Made by a program: the position numbers and the translations under genes. A model generated the notes under the pieces. That model made no database searches. It was not told the DNA's origin and saw only the letters and a list, made by a program, of their open reading frames with translations. This document shows positions 1-7,618 of a DNA stretch of 64,000 nt, piece after piece. The DNA lies in NCBI GenBank assembly GCA_046348225.1, contig JAXMEQ010000009.1:124001-188000 (forward strand), in the 5' to 3' direction. The first letter of the stretch is position 1. Each line of letters begins with the position of its first letter. The stretch is from JAXMEQ01 sp046348225. GTDB lineage: Bacteria; Pseudomonadota; Gammaproteobacteria; Burkholderiales; Burkholderiaceae_C.

Positions 1-1
1 G

Positions 2-34
2 GCGCACAACATCTGGGCGGATAGCCTGACGTAA
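2..34 (+). CDS. C-terminal tail of an upstream gene (partial)
   Basis: An open frame enters from the left edge and ends AHNIWADSLT-TAA. Only ten residues are visible, so no function can be assigned. A short GC hairpin (GCGGCC at 45-50, GGCCGC at 54-59) follows without a T-tract and could be a weak terminator or chance. In related genomes fmt or a membrane metalloprotease gene often precedes rsmB, but nothing here tests that. Confidence 0.3.
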   Translation, partial: AHNIWADSLT

Positions 35-148
35 CCCCCCCAAAGCGGCCTTTGGCCGCCTCCACCCAAGGGGCGCGCCGCCAGCGGCCCGGCAGAGCCG
101 GTTCCGCGGTGGCACTGGAATGATCCGTACCGCCTGCACAATGCGCTA

Positions 149-1480
149 ATGGCAACCCCCATCCCTCTCTGGCGGCAGCTTCAGGCTGCCGCTTCCGTTT
201 TGTCGGCCGTCCGCGCGGGCCAGTCGGGCACGGCCGCGCTGGCCGCGGTGGAGGGCGCGCTGCGCCCGGGCGCACAGGCCCTGGCCTTTCATGTGCTGCG
301 CCAACTGGGCCGCGCCGAGGCGCTGCGCCGCCAACTGGCCCGCCGGGCACCGCCCCCGGCGGCCGATGCCCTGCTGTGCACCGCCCTGGCGCTGGCCTGG
401 GACGAGCGGCAGGCGCCCTACGAGGTGTTCACCCTGGTCAACCAGGCAGTGGAAGCCGCCAAGCGCGACCCGGCCACAAGGGGCCAGGCGGGATTCATCA
501 ACGGTTGCCTGCGCCGCTTGCTGCGCGAGCGCGACGCGCTGGTGGCCAGCACCGACAGCGACCCGGTGGCGCAGTGGAACCACCCGCGCTGGTGGATTGA
601 GCAGGTCCGCAAAGACCACCCTTCGCAGTGGCAGGCCATCCTGCACGCGAACAATGCCGCCGCCCCGATGACGCTGCGCGTCAATGCAAGAAAAGAGGCT
701 GTAGCCCGCTACCAGACTGCGCTGGCTGCTATGAAAATCATAGCAACTCCGGTGGCGACCCAGGGCCTGGTGCTGGAGCACGCGTGCGCCGTGACCGCTT
801 TGCCGGGCTTTGCCGATGGTGTGGTGTCGGTGCAGGACGCCGCTGCCCAGCTCGCAGCGCCGCTGCTGCTGGGCGCGCTCGCCGGCAGCGGTGAGGGGGC
901 CGCCAGCCGGCCGCGCGTCCTGGACGCCTGTGCCGCGCCCGGTGGCAAGACGGCCCATTTGCTGGAGCTGGCCGACGCCGACGTGACGGCGCTGGACATC
1001 GACCCCGCGCGCTGCGAGCGCATTCACGACAACCTGCGCCGCCTGGGCCTGGCCGCCCGGGTGCTGGCCGCCGACGCAGCCCGTCCGGCCGACTGGTGGG
1101 ACGGCCAGCCGTTTGACGCCATCCTGCTGGACGCACCCTGCACGGCGTCGGGCATCGTGCGCCGCCACCCCGACGTGCGCTGGCTGCGCCGCCCGTCCGA
1201 CATCGCGCAGCTGGCCGCCATCCAGGCCCGGCTGCTGGCCACGCTGTGGCCGCTGCTGCGCCCCGGCGGGGTGCTGCTGTACTGCACCTGCTCGGTGTTT
1301 CGGGCTGAGGGCGAGGCCCAGGTGCAAACGTTTGTTGCGCACAACACCGGGGCTGTTTTGCTGCCGTCGCCCGGCCATTTAATGCCCCAGAGCGGGGCAA
1401 ACCCGAACCCCGTCCCGGACAATCTGCCAGGTGACCACGACGGCTTTTTTTACGCACTGCTGCAAAAACGCCCGGGCTAG
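149..1480 (+). CDS. rsmB: 16S rRNA m5C967 methyltransferase RsmB
   Basis: Methylates C967 of 16S rRNA with S-adenosylmethionine in the cytoplasm. The 443-residue product has an N-terminal NusB-like RNA-binding part (about 1-140) and a C-terminal Rossmann methyltransferase domain. The SAM loop DACAAPGGKT lies near 257-266. Both Cys motifs of the RsmB/Nop2 family are present: DAPC (Cys331) and YCTCS (catalytic Cys381). Length is normal for the family. Residues 185-198 (VARYQTALAAMKII) are encoded by a copy of the 42-bp palindromic repeat at 703-744, so part of the linker derives from the repeat. The last 50 bases overlap the start of the next gene, which suggests translational coupling. Confidence 0.95.
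   Translation: MATPIPLWRQLQAAASVLSAVRAGQSGTAALAAVEGALRPGAQALAFHVLRQLGRAEALRRQLARRAPPPAADALLCTALALAWDERQAPYEVFTLVNQAVEAAKRDPATRGQAGFINGCLRRLLRERDALVASTDSDPVAQWNHPRWWIEQVRKDHPSQWQAILHANNAAAPMTLRVNARKEAVARYQTALAAMKIIATPVATQGLVLEHACAVTALPGFADGVVSVQDAAAQLAAPLLLGALAGSGEGAASRPRVLDACAAPGGKTAHLLELADADVTALDIDPARCERIHDNLRRLGLAARVLAADAARPADWWDGQPFDAILLDAPCTASGIVRRHPDVRWLRRPSDIAQLAAIQARLLATLWPLLRPGGVLLYCTCSVFRAEGEAQVQTFVAHNTGAVLLPSPGHLMPQSGANPNPVPDNLPGDHDGFFYALLQKRPG
703..744 (+). repeat. 42-bp palindromic repeat, copy 1 (inside rsmB)
   Basis: Begins AGCCCGC, has ACTGCG in the middle, and ends with the stem GCTATGAAAATCATAGC. The same 42-nt layout recurs at 18678, 22576, 24094, 44937, 53843 and 55737. 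It is read in frame as VARYQTALAAMKII within rsmB. Confidence 0.85.
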
Positions 1481-2069
1481 CCTGGCGCGCTGGCTGGCAC
1501 TGGCCTGCCTGCTGCTGGGCGCGGCGCTGCCGGCACAGGCCGACGTGGCCACCGACATCACCCAGATGCGGCTGGAGCGCACGGAAGAAGGCGTGTTCCT
1601 GTCCGCCAACATCCGCTTCGACCTGCCGGCCGTGGTGGAAGACGCGCTGCTCAAGGGCCTGTCGATGTACTTTGTGGCCGAGGCCGACCTGTACCGCGAC
1701 CGCTGGTACTGGTATGACCGCAAGATCACCGGCGCGGCGCGGCACATGCGCGTGTCGTACCAGCCGCTGACGCGTCGCTGGCGCCTGCAGGTGGCGCCGG
1801 GGCCGATCAACAACACCGGCCTGGGCGTCACCCTGGGCCAGAACTTTGACACGCTGGAAGAAGCCATGGCTGCGGTCAAGCGCATCTCGCGCTGGAAGAT
1901 TGCCGAGGCGGCCGAGATCGAGCCCGACGCCCGGCACAACGTGGACTTCCGCTTCCGGCTGGATGTCTCGCAACTGCCCCGGCCGTTCCAGATCGGCGCC
2001 GTGGGCCAGCCCGACTGGCGCATCGCGGCCGTGCGCAACCAGCGGCTGGTGGTGGAAAGCAGCCCGTGA
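1431..2069 (+). CDS. DUF4390 domain exported protein
   Basis: The 212-residue product starts at a GTG lying 50 bases inside the end of rsmB. An N-terminal signal peptide (hydrophobic core ARWLALACLLLGAALPAQA) predicts export. The rest resembles DUF4390, a beta-rich family encoded next to ntrY in Burkholderiales; its biochemical role is unknown. The gene ends in a GTGA overlap with ntrY, so rsmB, this gene and ntrY are probably one transcript. Its fixed position beside a sensor kinase suggests an accessory role in periplasmic sensing, which is inference only. Confidence 0.8.
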   Translation: MTTTAFFTHCCKNARASLARWLALACLLLGAALPAQADVATDITQMRLERTEEGVFLSANIRFDLPAVVEDALLKGLSMYFVAEADLYRDRWYWYDRKITGAARHMRVSYQPLTRRWRLQVAPGPINNTGLGVTLGQNFDTLEEAMAAVKRISRWKIAEAAEIEPDARHNVDFRFRLDVSQLPRPFQIGAVGQPDWRIAAVRNQRLVVESSP

Positions 2070-4339
2070 GCACGCCCGAGCCCGCGGCGCGGTTTTCGCT
2101 GCAGACCTCGCGCGCCCTGCGCTGGGCCCTGAGCCTGGGCGTGGCGGCCATGGCCGTCATTGGCGTGGTGCTGCTGTTTTTGCTGACGCTGGCCACCAAC
2201 AACCGCGAGCTGTATGAACGCAACTACGCGCGCCTGTTCACCATCAACGTGGTGGTGGCCGTGGCGCTGCTGCTGCTGATCGCCTGGATCGTCGTGCGGC
2301 TGGTGCTGCGCCTGCGCCGCGGCAAGTTTGGCAGCCGGCTGCTGGTCAAGCTGGCTGCCATCTTTGCGCTGGTGGGGCTGGCGCCCGGCGTGCTGATCTA
2401 TGTGGTGTCGTACCAGTTTGTGTCGCGCTCCATCGAAAGCTGGTTTGACGTGAAGGTCGAAGGCGCGCTGGATGCCGGCCTGAACCTGGGCCGCGCCACG
2501 CTGGACACGCTGTCGAACGACCTGGCCAACAAGACCCGCTCGGCCACCGCCCAGCTGGCAGACATTCCGGATGCCGGCACCGGCCTGGTGCTGGAGCGCA
2601 TCCGCGACCAGCTCTCGGCCAGCGACGTGATCCTCTGGAGCGCCAGCGGCCAGCTGGTGGGCAGCGCCGGGCAGTCGCGCTTTCTGCTCAATCCCGAGCG
2701 GCCCAGCCCGCAGCAGCTGCGCATGGTGCGCACGCAACGCTCGGTCGCGGTGGTGGAGGGGCTGGACGAGCCGGGCCTGGGGGCGGCCAACAACGCCCGC
2801 ATCAAGGTGCTGGCGCTGGCCTCGCCGTCGTCACTGGGGTTGCTGGCCGAGCCGCGCTACCTGCAGGTCACCCAGGCGCTGCCGCCCACGCTGGTGGCCA
2901 ACGCCATCGCGGTGCAGGAGGCCAACCGCGAATACCAGGAACGCGCGCTGGCCCGCGAGGGCCTGCGCCGCATGTACATCGGCACCCTCACGCTCAGCCT
3001 GTTCCTGGCCGTGTTCGGCGCGGTGCTGCTGGCCGTGCTGCTGGGCAACCAGCTGGCGCGTCCGTTGCTGGTGCTGGCCGCCGGCGTGCGCGAGGTGGCC
3101 GCGGGCGACCTGTCGCCCAAGCCCGCCCTGCAGGGCAAGGACGAGCTGGGCGGCCTGACGCGCTCGTTCGCGCAAATGACGCAGCAGCTGGCCGACGCCC
3201 GCGGTGCGGTGGAGAAGAGCATGGGCCAGGTGAACGCCGCGCGCGCCAACCTGCAGGCCATCCTGGACAACCTCACGGCGGGCGTGATCGTGCTCGACAC
3301 CGATGGCGTGATCCAGTCCGCCAACCCGGGCGCCACCCGCATCCTGCGTGTGCCGCTGGCGGTGTACGACGGCGTGCCGCTGGCCGAGGTGCCGGGGCTG
3401 GAGGCCTTTGGCGCCAGCGTGCAGAAGCAGTTTGAAGACTACATGCGCGAGCGCCAGGAACATGGCCTGGACCACTGGCAGCAGTCATTCGAGCTGGGCG
3501 CCGAACAGGCCGCCGCGCCCCAGAAGAACGTCATCACCCTGGTGGCGCGCGGCGCTGAAATGCCCGCCAGCATGCCGGGCAAGCAGGCCTGGCTGCTGGT
3601 GTTTGACGACATCTCGGAAATCGTCTCGGCCCAGCGCGCCCAGGCCTGGGGCGAAGTGGCACGCCGGCTGGCGCATGAAATCAAGAACCCGCTCACGCCC
3701 ATCCAGCTGTCGGCCGAGCGGCTGGAAATGAAGCTCGCCGGCAAGCTGGCCGAGCCCGAGCAGGCGGTGCTGGCCAAGTCGGTCAAGACCATCGTGGACC
3801 AGGTGGACGCGATGAAGCGGCTGGTCAATGAATTCCGCGACTACGCGCGCCTGCCCGCCGCCGAGCTGAAGCCGGTGGACCTGAACGCGCTGGTCACCGA
3901 CGTGCTGCAGCTGTACCTGGACGAAGGCGGCGACAGTGCGGGCGCAGTGCCCGTGCGGGTGGAACTGGACGCCGCCTGCCCGCCCGTACTGGGCGACGCG
4001 CAGCAGCTGCGCCAGGTGATCCACAACCTGCTGCAGAACGCACAGGACGCCACCGAAGGCTGCGCGGTGCGGCAGGTCACGCTCAAGACCCAGTGGAACG
4101 ACACCTCGCGTCGGGTGCGGCTGGTGGTGCAGGACACCGGCACCGGCTTTCCCGAGCACATCCTCAAGCGCGCGTTCGAACCCTACGTCACCACCAAGGC
4201 CAAGGGCACCGGCCTCGGGCTGGCCGTGGTCAAGAAAATCGCCGACGAGCATGGCGCCCGCATCGACCTGTCCAACCGGGTGGCCGACGGGGCCATCCGC
4301 GGGGCGCAAGTATCGCTATCATTCGCAGTTGCGGCATAA
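2066..4339 (+). CDS. ntrY: NtrY-like membrane sensor histidine kinase
   Basis: Sensor kinase of the NtrY/NtrX two-component type, 757 residues. Three hydrophobic segments lie within the first 115 residues, followed by a periplasmic region and another membrane segment near 303-330. HAMP (about 330-383), PAS (about 392-500) and HisKA domains follow, with the phospho-acceptor His537 in RRLAHEIKNPLTP. The C-terminal HATPase_c domain has the N-box NLLQNAQDA and G-boxes GTGFPE and GTGLGLAVV. It starts at a GTG overlapping the stop of the DUF4390 gene, and the partner regulator begins 41 bases downstream. In other proteobacteria the family responds to nitrogen or redox state; the signal here cannot be read from sequence. 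Confidence 0.9.
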   Translation: MSTPEPAARFSLQTSRALRWALSLGVAAMAVIGVVLLFLLTLATNNRELYERNYARLFTINVVVAVALLLLIAWIVVRLVLRLRRGKFGSRLLVKLAAIFALVGLAPGVLIYVVSYQFVSRSIESWFDVKVEGALDAGLNLGRATLDTLSNDLANKTRSATAQLADIPDAGTGLVLERIRDQLSASDVILWSASGQLVGSAGQSRFLLNPERPSPQQLRMVRTQRSVAVVEGLDEPGLGAANNARIKVLALASPSSLGLLAEPRYLQVTQALPPTLVANAIAVQEANREYQERALAREGLRRMYIGTLTLSLFLAVFGAVLLAVLLGNQLARPLLVLAAGVREVAAGDLSPKPALQGKDELGGLTRSFAQMTQQLADARGAVEKSMGQVNAARANLQAILDNLTAGVIVLDTDGVIQSANPGATRILRVPLAVYDGVPLAEVPGLEAFGASVQKQFEDYMRERQEHGLDHWQQSFELGAEQAAAPQKNVITLVARGAEMPASMPGKQAWLLVFDDISEIVSAQRAQAWGEVARRLAHEIKNPLTPIQLSAERLEMKLAGKLAEPEQAVLAKSVKTIVDQVDAMKRLVNEFRDYARLPAAELKPVDLNALVTDVLQLYLDEGGDSAGAVPVRVELDAACPPVLGDAQQLRQVIHNLLQNAQDATEGCAVRQVTLKTQWNDTSRRVRLVVQDTGTGFPEHILKRAFEPYVTTKAKGTGLGLAVVKKIADEHGARIDLSNRVADGAIRGAQVSLSFAVAA

Positions 4340-4380
4340 CAACAGCGCCGCAACCGAACCCGCAGGAACCGAGCACTTCA

Positions 4381-5058
4381 ATGGCAAACATACTGGTGGT
4401 GGACGACGAACTGGGCATCCGGGACCTGCTCTCGGAAATCCTGAACGACGAAGGCCACAACGTCGAACTGGCCGAGAACGCCGCGCAGGCCCGTGCCGCG
4501 CGCAGCAAGGCCCGGCCCGACCTGGTGCTGCTGGACATCTGGATGCCCGACACCGACGGCGTGTCCCTGCTCAAGGAATGGGCCACCACCGGCCTGCTGA
4601 CCATGCCCGTCATCATGATGAGCGGGCACGCCACCATCGACACCGCAGTGGAGGCCACCAAGATCGGCGCGCAGTCGTTCCTGGAAAAGCCCATCACCCT
4701 GCAGAAGCTGCTCAAGGCCGTGGAAGCCGGCCTGGCCCGCAACGGCACGCGCAAGGCCGGCCCCGTCCAAGGCGTCTTGGCCAGCGAACTGACTGTGGAA
4801 GCCGCCATGACCGGGGGCCACAACCTGCCCCCCGTGGTGGAAATGGGCCCCCAGCCGCGCCAGCTGTTCGAGCTCGACAAACCCCTGCGCGACGCGCGCG
4901 ACGAATTCGAGAAGTGCTACTTTGAATTCCACCTGGCCAAGGAAGGCGGCAGCATGACCCGCGTGGCCGAAAAGACCGGCCTGGAGCGCACCCACCTGTA
5001 CCGCAAGCTCAAGCAGCTGGGCGTGGACCTCTCACGGGGCAAACGCAGCACCGGCTGA
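4381..5058 (+). CDS. Short NtrX-like response regulator (receiver plus Fis-type HTH, no AAA+ domain)
   Basis: The 225-residue product has a receiver domain (1-120) with acidic pair Asp8/Asp9, phosphorylation site Asp52 (LLDIWMPD) and Lys in FLEKP. A linker of about 50 residues follows. A C-terminal Fis-like HTH (about 178-218) contains the motif TRVAEKTGLERTHLYRKLKQLG, split here as TRVAEKTGLERTHLYR then KLKQLG. NtrX proteins are usually about 450 residues with a sigma54-interacting AAA+ ATPase in the middle; that domain and its GAFTGA loop are absent. It therefore probably acts as a simple DNA-binding regulator. The ATG at 4381 gives a normal receiver start; in-frame sequence upstream lies inside ntrY. 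Confidence 0.88.
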   Translation: MANILVVDDELGIRDLLSEILNDEGHNVELAENAAQARAARSKARPDLVLLDIWMPDTDGVSLLKEWATTGLLTMPVIMMSGHATIDTAVEATKIGAQSFLEKPITLQKLLKAVEAGLARNGTRKAGPVQGVLASELTVEAAMTGGHNLPPVVEMGPQPRQLFELDKPLRDARDEFEKCYFEFHLAKEGGSMTRVAEKTGLERTHLYRKLKQLGVDLSRGKRSTG

Positions 5059-5060
5059 TG

Positions 5061-5066
5061 TATAAT
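5061..5066 (+). promoter_or_regulatory. -10 box of the tRNA-Phe promoter
   Basis: TATAAT stands 10 bases before the tRNA 5' end and begins two bases after the stop codon of the regulator gene. No convincing -35 hexamer is seen. Confidence 0.6.
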
Positions 5067-5076
5067 CAGCGGCTCT

Positions 5077-5152
5077 GGCCCGGTAGCTCAGTTGGTAGAG
5101 CAGCGGATTGAAAATCCGCGTGTCGGTGGTTCGATTCCGCCCCAGGCCACCA
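5077..5152 (+). tRNA. tRNA-Phe (anticodon GAA)
   Basis: Complete 76-nt cloverleaf including the encoded CCA. The anticodon arm is GCGGA-TTGAAAA-TCCGC with GAA as anticodon; D-arm and T-arm (TTCGATT loop) are normal. The acceptor stem GGCCCGG/CCAGGCC has a C5-A68 mismatch. The gene is the integration target of the adjacent element: its 3' part from the anticodon stem onward is repeated at 12089. Confidence 0.97.
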
Positions 5153-5197
5153 GTCTTCATGCGCCCCAGCGCCCGTTTCGGGTCCTGGGGCGTTTCT
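5106..5197 (+). repeat. Left attachment-site direct repeat (attL)
   Basis: 92 bases covering the 3' part of tRNA-Phe and its terminator. They match 12089-12180 with two differences (5160 T/A and 5184 C/T). The first 54 bases are identical, so crossover probably took place in that stretch. Confidence 0.93.
5162..5196 (+). terminator. Rho-independent terminator after tRNA-Phe
   Basis: Stem CGCCCCAG (5162-5169) pairs with CTGGGGCG (5185-5192), with an inner CCCG/CGGG helix and a short TTTCT tail. A second copy lies at 12145-12179 after the right att repeat. Confidence 0.75.
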
Positions 5198-5221
5198 ACA
5201 ATTCCCTCGAGATTTCTACAA
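5194..5221 (+). other. TTCTACAA octamers, candidate integrase arm sites (left)
   Basis: TTCTACAA occurs at 5194-5201 and 5214-5221, just inside the left att repeat. The octamer recurs at the right end of the element (11975 and, inverted, 12038) and outside it at 12183. Repeated short sites beside att cores are typical arm-type sites of tyrosine integrases. Confidence 0.5.
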
Positions 5222-5236
5222 AGACGGCTGAGAAAT

Positions 5237-5626
5237 TCAAGGGCAGTTGAACAACTGCTTGAACTCTCGCGGGGTGAGACGTGACGCGCACACCTGCGAG
5301 ACGATCTGTTGAAGAAGTGCGTTGGAACAGGCAGGCTGCGGAATCCAGACGTTGGTGGCGATCATGTTGTCCACGTGCGCTTCCGTCTCGATTCTCAAGT
5401 GGCGATATGAAACGTAGCTCGGATGCTGAATGAAGGGATGCTGGCCAACCTGCAAGACGCAAGCCGTGTCATAGGGCACGTTGTTGGGGACAGAGCAGAT
5501 ACTCGCCAAAATCACCTGAGTGGATGCGCCGTATCCCGCCACCGGCGCGGGGCCAGAAATCACGAAGAAGAGGTGATGTCCGGCCGGGCCGGACGGGATG
5601 AGCATTGCTTGGTTAAGCGCCGCCAT
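5237..5626 (-). CDS. Putative toxin partner of the Panacea antitoxin
   Basis: A 129-residue protein with no motif I can name with certainty. It begins 12 bases after the Panacea stop, so the two form an operon. The core has alternating beta-like stretches (HHLFFVISGP, QVILASICSVP) and a distinctive HPFIQHPSYVSYRHLRIE segment near 83-100. Panacea proteins are known to neutralise many unrelated toxins encoded beside them, so the partner gene is a toxin candidate by position. The barrel-like pattern recalls MazF/PemK but catalytic residues are not assignable. An alternative start is the ATG at 5605 (122 residues). Function is inference. Confidence 0.6.
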   Translation of the reverse strand: MAALNQAMLIPSGPAGHHLFFVISGPAPVAGYGASTQVILASICSVPNNVPYDTACVLQVGQHPFIQHPSYVSYRHLRIETEAHVDNMIATNVWIPQPACSNALLQQIVSQVCASRLTPREFKQLFNCP

Positions 5627-5638
5627 CCTTCAATGAGT

Positions 5639-6211
5639 TCAGGCGAAAGCCGAGTTCAGATGTTCCTGCTCCGCGAGGCGCGCAACAAGTGCCGCTACCT
5701 GCTCCGGTTGGTATCCGAGCGCGGTAAAAAGTGCGTGATAGGAAATAGGGTTGCTGGACCCTTGGGGGTCCTGCCATTCCGGACACTGACTATGGGTGTA
5801 ATCAACCAAATCCCAACGATTCCAATGTCCGAATTGAGCCCAAGTTTCTCCCAGCACCTCCAAATCGGATTCACTGAGAGCCATCAAGTCTTGTTCTGGG
5901 GATCGAACCATACTGGGATCGCGCAGTGCAACAACATGACCGGCTCTGTCAGAAATCCAAGCGTCCCATCCTCCATCAGTAGACCTGACGGCGCCGTTTA
6001 TGTGGTTGAGAGTCTGCGAAAGTACTGGGCCGTGTGTCATGGAGACCAGGCGGTCACCAGTCAAAGGTTCCGCATATCGGAAAAGCGAAAGTCGCTCCGC
6101 CAAATATAGAAGCTTGATGAGCTTGATAAGGGGAAGCGTGCCACCCGCGCGATGCAGCAAGAATGCCGCTGCTTGAGCTGCGCGGCGTTCGTTAAATAGC
6201 GTAGCGGCCAT
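5639..6211 (-). CDS. Panacea-domain (SocA-like, DUF4065) antitoxin
   Basis: 190-residue protein with the Panacea/DUF4065 pattern: an N-terminal helical part (FNERRAAQAAAFLLHRAGG, then LIKLIKLLYLAERLSLF), a TGDRLVSMTHGPVLSQTLN segment near 55-73, and a C-terminal region with LSESDLEVLGETWAQFG. In characterised systems Panacea domains neutralise toxins directly. It is first in a two-gene minus-strand operon ahead of the putative toxin. The ATG at 6211 is preferred over an in-frame TTG at 6220. A near-consensus LexA box lies 34 bases upstream. GC is lower than in the flanking chromosome, consistent with cargo of the integrated element. Confidence 0.82.
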   Translation of the reverse strand: MAATLFNERRAAQAAAFLLHRAGGTLPLIKLIKLLYLAERLSLFRYAEPLTGDRLVSMTHGPVLSQTLNHINGAVRSTDGGWDAWISDRAGHVVALRDPSMVRSPEQDLMALSESDLEVLGETWAQFGHWNRWDLVDYTHSQCPEWQDPQGSSNPISYHALFTALGYQPEQVAALVARLAEQEHLNSAFA

Positions 6212-6244
6212 GAAATTCAATTATCGCTAAGAAAAGCTGAAAAT

Positions 6245-6264
6245 TACTGTATTTATGTACAGTA
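6245..6264. promoter_or_regulatory. LexA (SOS) box upstream of the Panacea operon
   Basis: TACTGTATTTATGTACAGTA matches the CTGT-N8-ACAG LexA consensus with only two departures from the ideal alternating AT core. A third heptamer, TACTGTA at 6265-6271, follows directly and makes a second perfect 14-bp palindrome (6258-6271). The arrangement could serve LexA, an autoregulator, or both. Confidence 0.7.
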
Positions 6265-6270
6265 TACTGT

Positions 6271-6447
6271 ATGAAGTTCTACTCAAGGGAGAACTATTTC
6301 ACCGTTGGTGAGAAGGAAACCTACGAAAACCTTGAGCTTTCTCGACCTTATCTAAGGGGAATCAAGCGGAAATCTAGGGGAAATCCTGATTTGCCGAGTG
6401 GCTACCTCAGTGGCTTGACGCGTTCGCCGATCCGAGCCTTCACGTAA
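6271..6447 (+). CDS. Small unassigned open frame beside the SOS box
   Basis: An ATG at 6271 opens a 58-residue frame (MKFYSRENYFTVGEKETYEN...) reading away from the Panacea operon and overlapping the end of the integrase gene on the other strand. No Shine-Dalgarno is possible, because the start overlaps the operator. It may be a truncated remnant or chance; I recognise no homologue. Confidence 0.2.
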   Translation: MKFYSRENYFTVGEKETYENLELSRPYLRGIKRKSRGNPDLPSGYLSGLTRSPIRAFT

Positions 6448-7379
6448 TGCTCTGTCATCTCACGATTCTTGTGGGCAAGTAGCTTTTGCGAGTGCGCCAG
6501 GTCGCCTGTATCCGTAGCCGCCTTGGCGCGGATATCCCTGAACTGAAAGGCCACCCCTGCCAGTTCACGCGCCTTGTCGAATCGTGAGCGCAGCGCGTGC
6601 TGCGTGAGTGGCTGGCCGTTGTCGTCCTGGATCAGAAACGCGCTGATGGCCGTGCGTGGACGCTCGCTGATTCTGGCGATGACGGCCGCCAGTTCCCCAG
6701 TGACCTCGATAGCCAGGCGCGCGCCGGTCTTGTTTTGCACCAGGTGCAGCGCGCCGTCCCGGATGTCCGAGCGTTTGAGCTTGAGCACGTCAGCCGGTCG
6801 CTGGCCGGTGAGTAGCGCCAGGTCCATCGCGTCGATCACGGTCGGGTGGGCGTGCGCTTTGACCTGGGCAAACTCATCATCGGTGACGTACCTGGAGCGC
6901 CCGGACTCCTTGAAGCCCCTGACCCCTTGGCATGGGTTCTGTGCCGCTGTGTAGCCCCATTCCCGCGCCTTGTTGAAGATGTGCGAGAACAAAGCCTTCT
7001 CGCGGTTCGCACGTACCTTGGCAACCTGGCCGCGAATGTCCATGTACTCGCGGATGTGCATGGGCAAGATGGCATCAATGGGCATGTGGCCGAACACGCG
7101 CAGCAGGTGCACCAGCTCCTTGTCGTTGTCGAGGCGGGTGCGGACGGCCTTGGTGGGGTAGACCTCGCGGACATACCTCCGCGCGATGACGGAAAACAAC
7201 CGGGTCGAGTCGTCTTCCTTGACGCCTTCCCGCTGCGCCCACAATCGCAAAGCTTCGGCCCTGTCGGCTGAAAGCTTTGTCCATACCCGGGGTAATGTGC
7301 CGCTGACGTGATACCAGACCTTGCCCTTCCGGTGGAAGCGTGGTGGGTCGTCGAAGTTGGATTGCCTGCGGCGTCCCAT
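6402..7379 (-). CDS. Tyrosine recombinase (phage-type integrase)
   Basis: 325-residue site-specific recombinase that should catalyse integration at the tRNA-Phe 3' end. An N-terminal basic arm (MGRRRQSNFDDPPRF) and core-binding SAM-like region precede the catalytic domain. Catalytic features: Arg in LLTGQRPADVLKL, the FRDIRAKAATD box, LLAHKN in place of the usual LLGH, and nucleophile Tyr in MTEHYVKAR. The ATG at 7379 overlaps the stop of the DUF4224 gene (ATGA). In-frame sequence upstream lies inside that gene and was rejected. The gene is separated from attL by the toxin-antitoxin pair. Confidence 0.93.
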   Translation of the reverse strand: MGRRRQSNFDDPPRFHRKGKVWYHVSGTLPRVWTKLSADRAEALRLWAQREGVKEDDSTRLFSVIARRYVREVYPTKAVRTRLDNDKELVHLLRVFGHMPIDAILPMHIREYMDIRGQVAKVRANREKALFSHIFNKAREWGYTAAQNPCQGVRGFKESGRSRYVTDDEFAQVKAHAHPTVIDAMDLALLTGQRPADVLKLKRSDIRDGALHLVQNKTGARLAIEVTGELAAVIARISERPRTAISAFLIQDDNGQPLTQHALRSRFDKARELAGVAFQFRDIRAKAATDTGDLAHSQKLLAHKNREMTEHYVKARIGERVKPLR

Positions 7380-7603
7380 CAATGCCCCTGCAAGGCGGCG
7401 AAATTGGGCCGGTAGCCCGATTCCTCGGGCGTGCCACACCCGAGCATCTTCTCCGCGTACTTTCGTGCAACGATGGGTTTTCGATTGCCGTTGACCTCGA
7501 AGCGCCATCCCTTCGCGCGCAGCCATGCCACCTGGCGGGCAGGCGTCTTGAACCCCGTCAGGATGTCCAGCTCGTCGGTGGTGAGAAAAAACGGGGATTC
7601 CAT
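7379..7603 (-). CDS. DUF4224 protein (integrase partner)
   Basis: 74-residue protein with the DUF4224 signature: FFLTTDELDILTGFKTPARQ followed by a WLRAKGWRFEVN segment and an RK-rich tail. The family is usually encoded immediately before phage integrases of this type and may act like an excisionase or recombination directionality factor; that role is inferred. Its stop overlaps the integrase start by four bases, so the two are translationally coupled. Confidence 0.8.
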   Translation of the reverse strand: MESPFFLTTDELDILTGFKTPARQVAWLRAKGWRFEVNGNRKPIVARKYAEKMLGCGTPEESGYRPNFAALQGH

Positions 7604-7618
7604 GATTCGGTAGCGGTG

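Noticed and set aside
4309..4345. A GCGCAAGTATCGCTATC stretch at the end of ntrY, resembling the 42-bp repeat.
   Set aside because: It lacks the AGCCC start and the closing TAGC stem, so it was not counted as an eighth copy.
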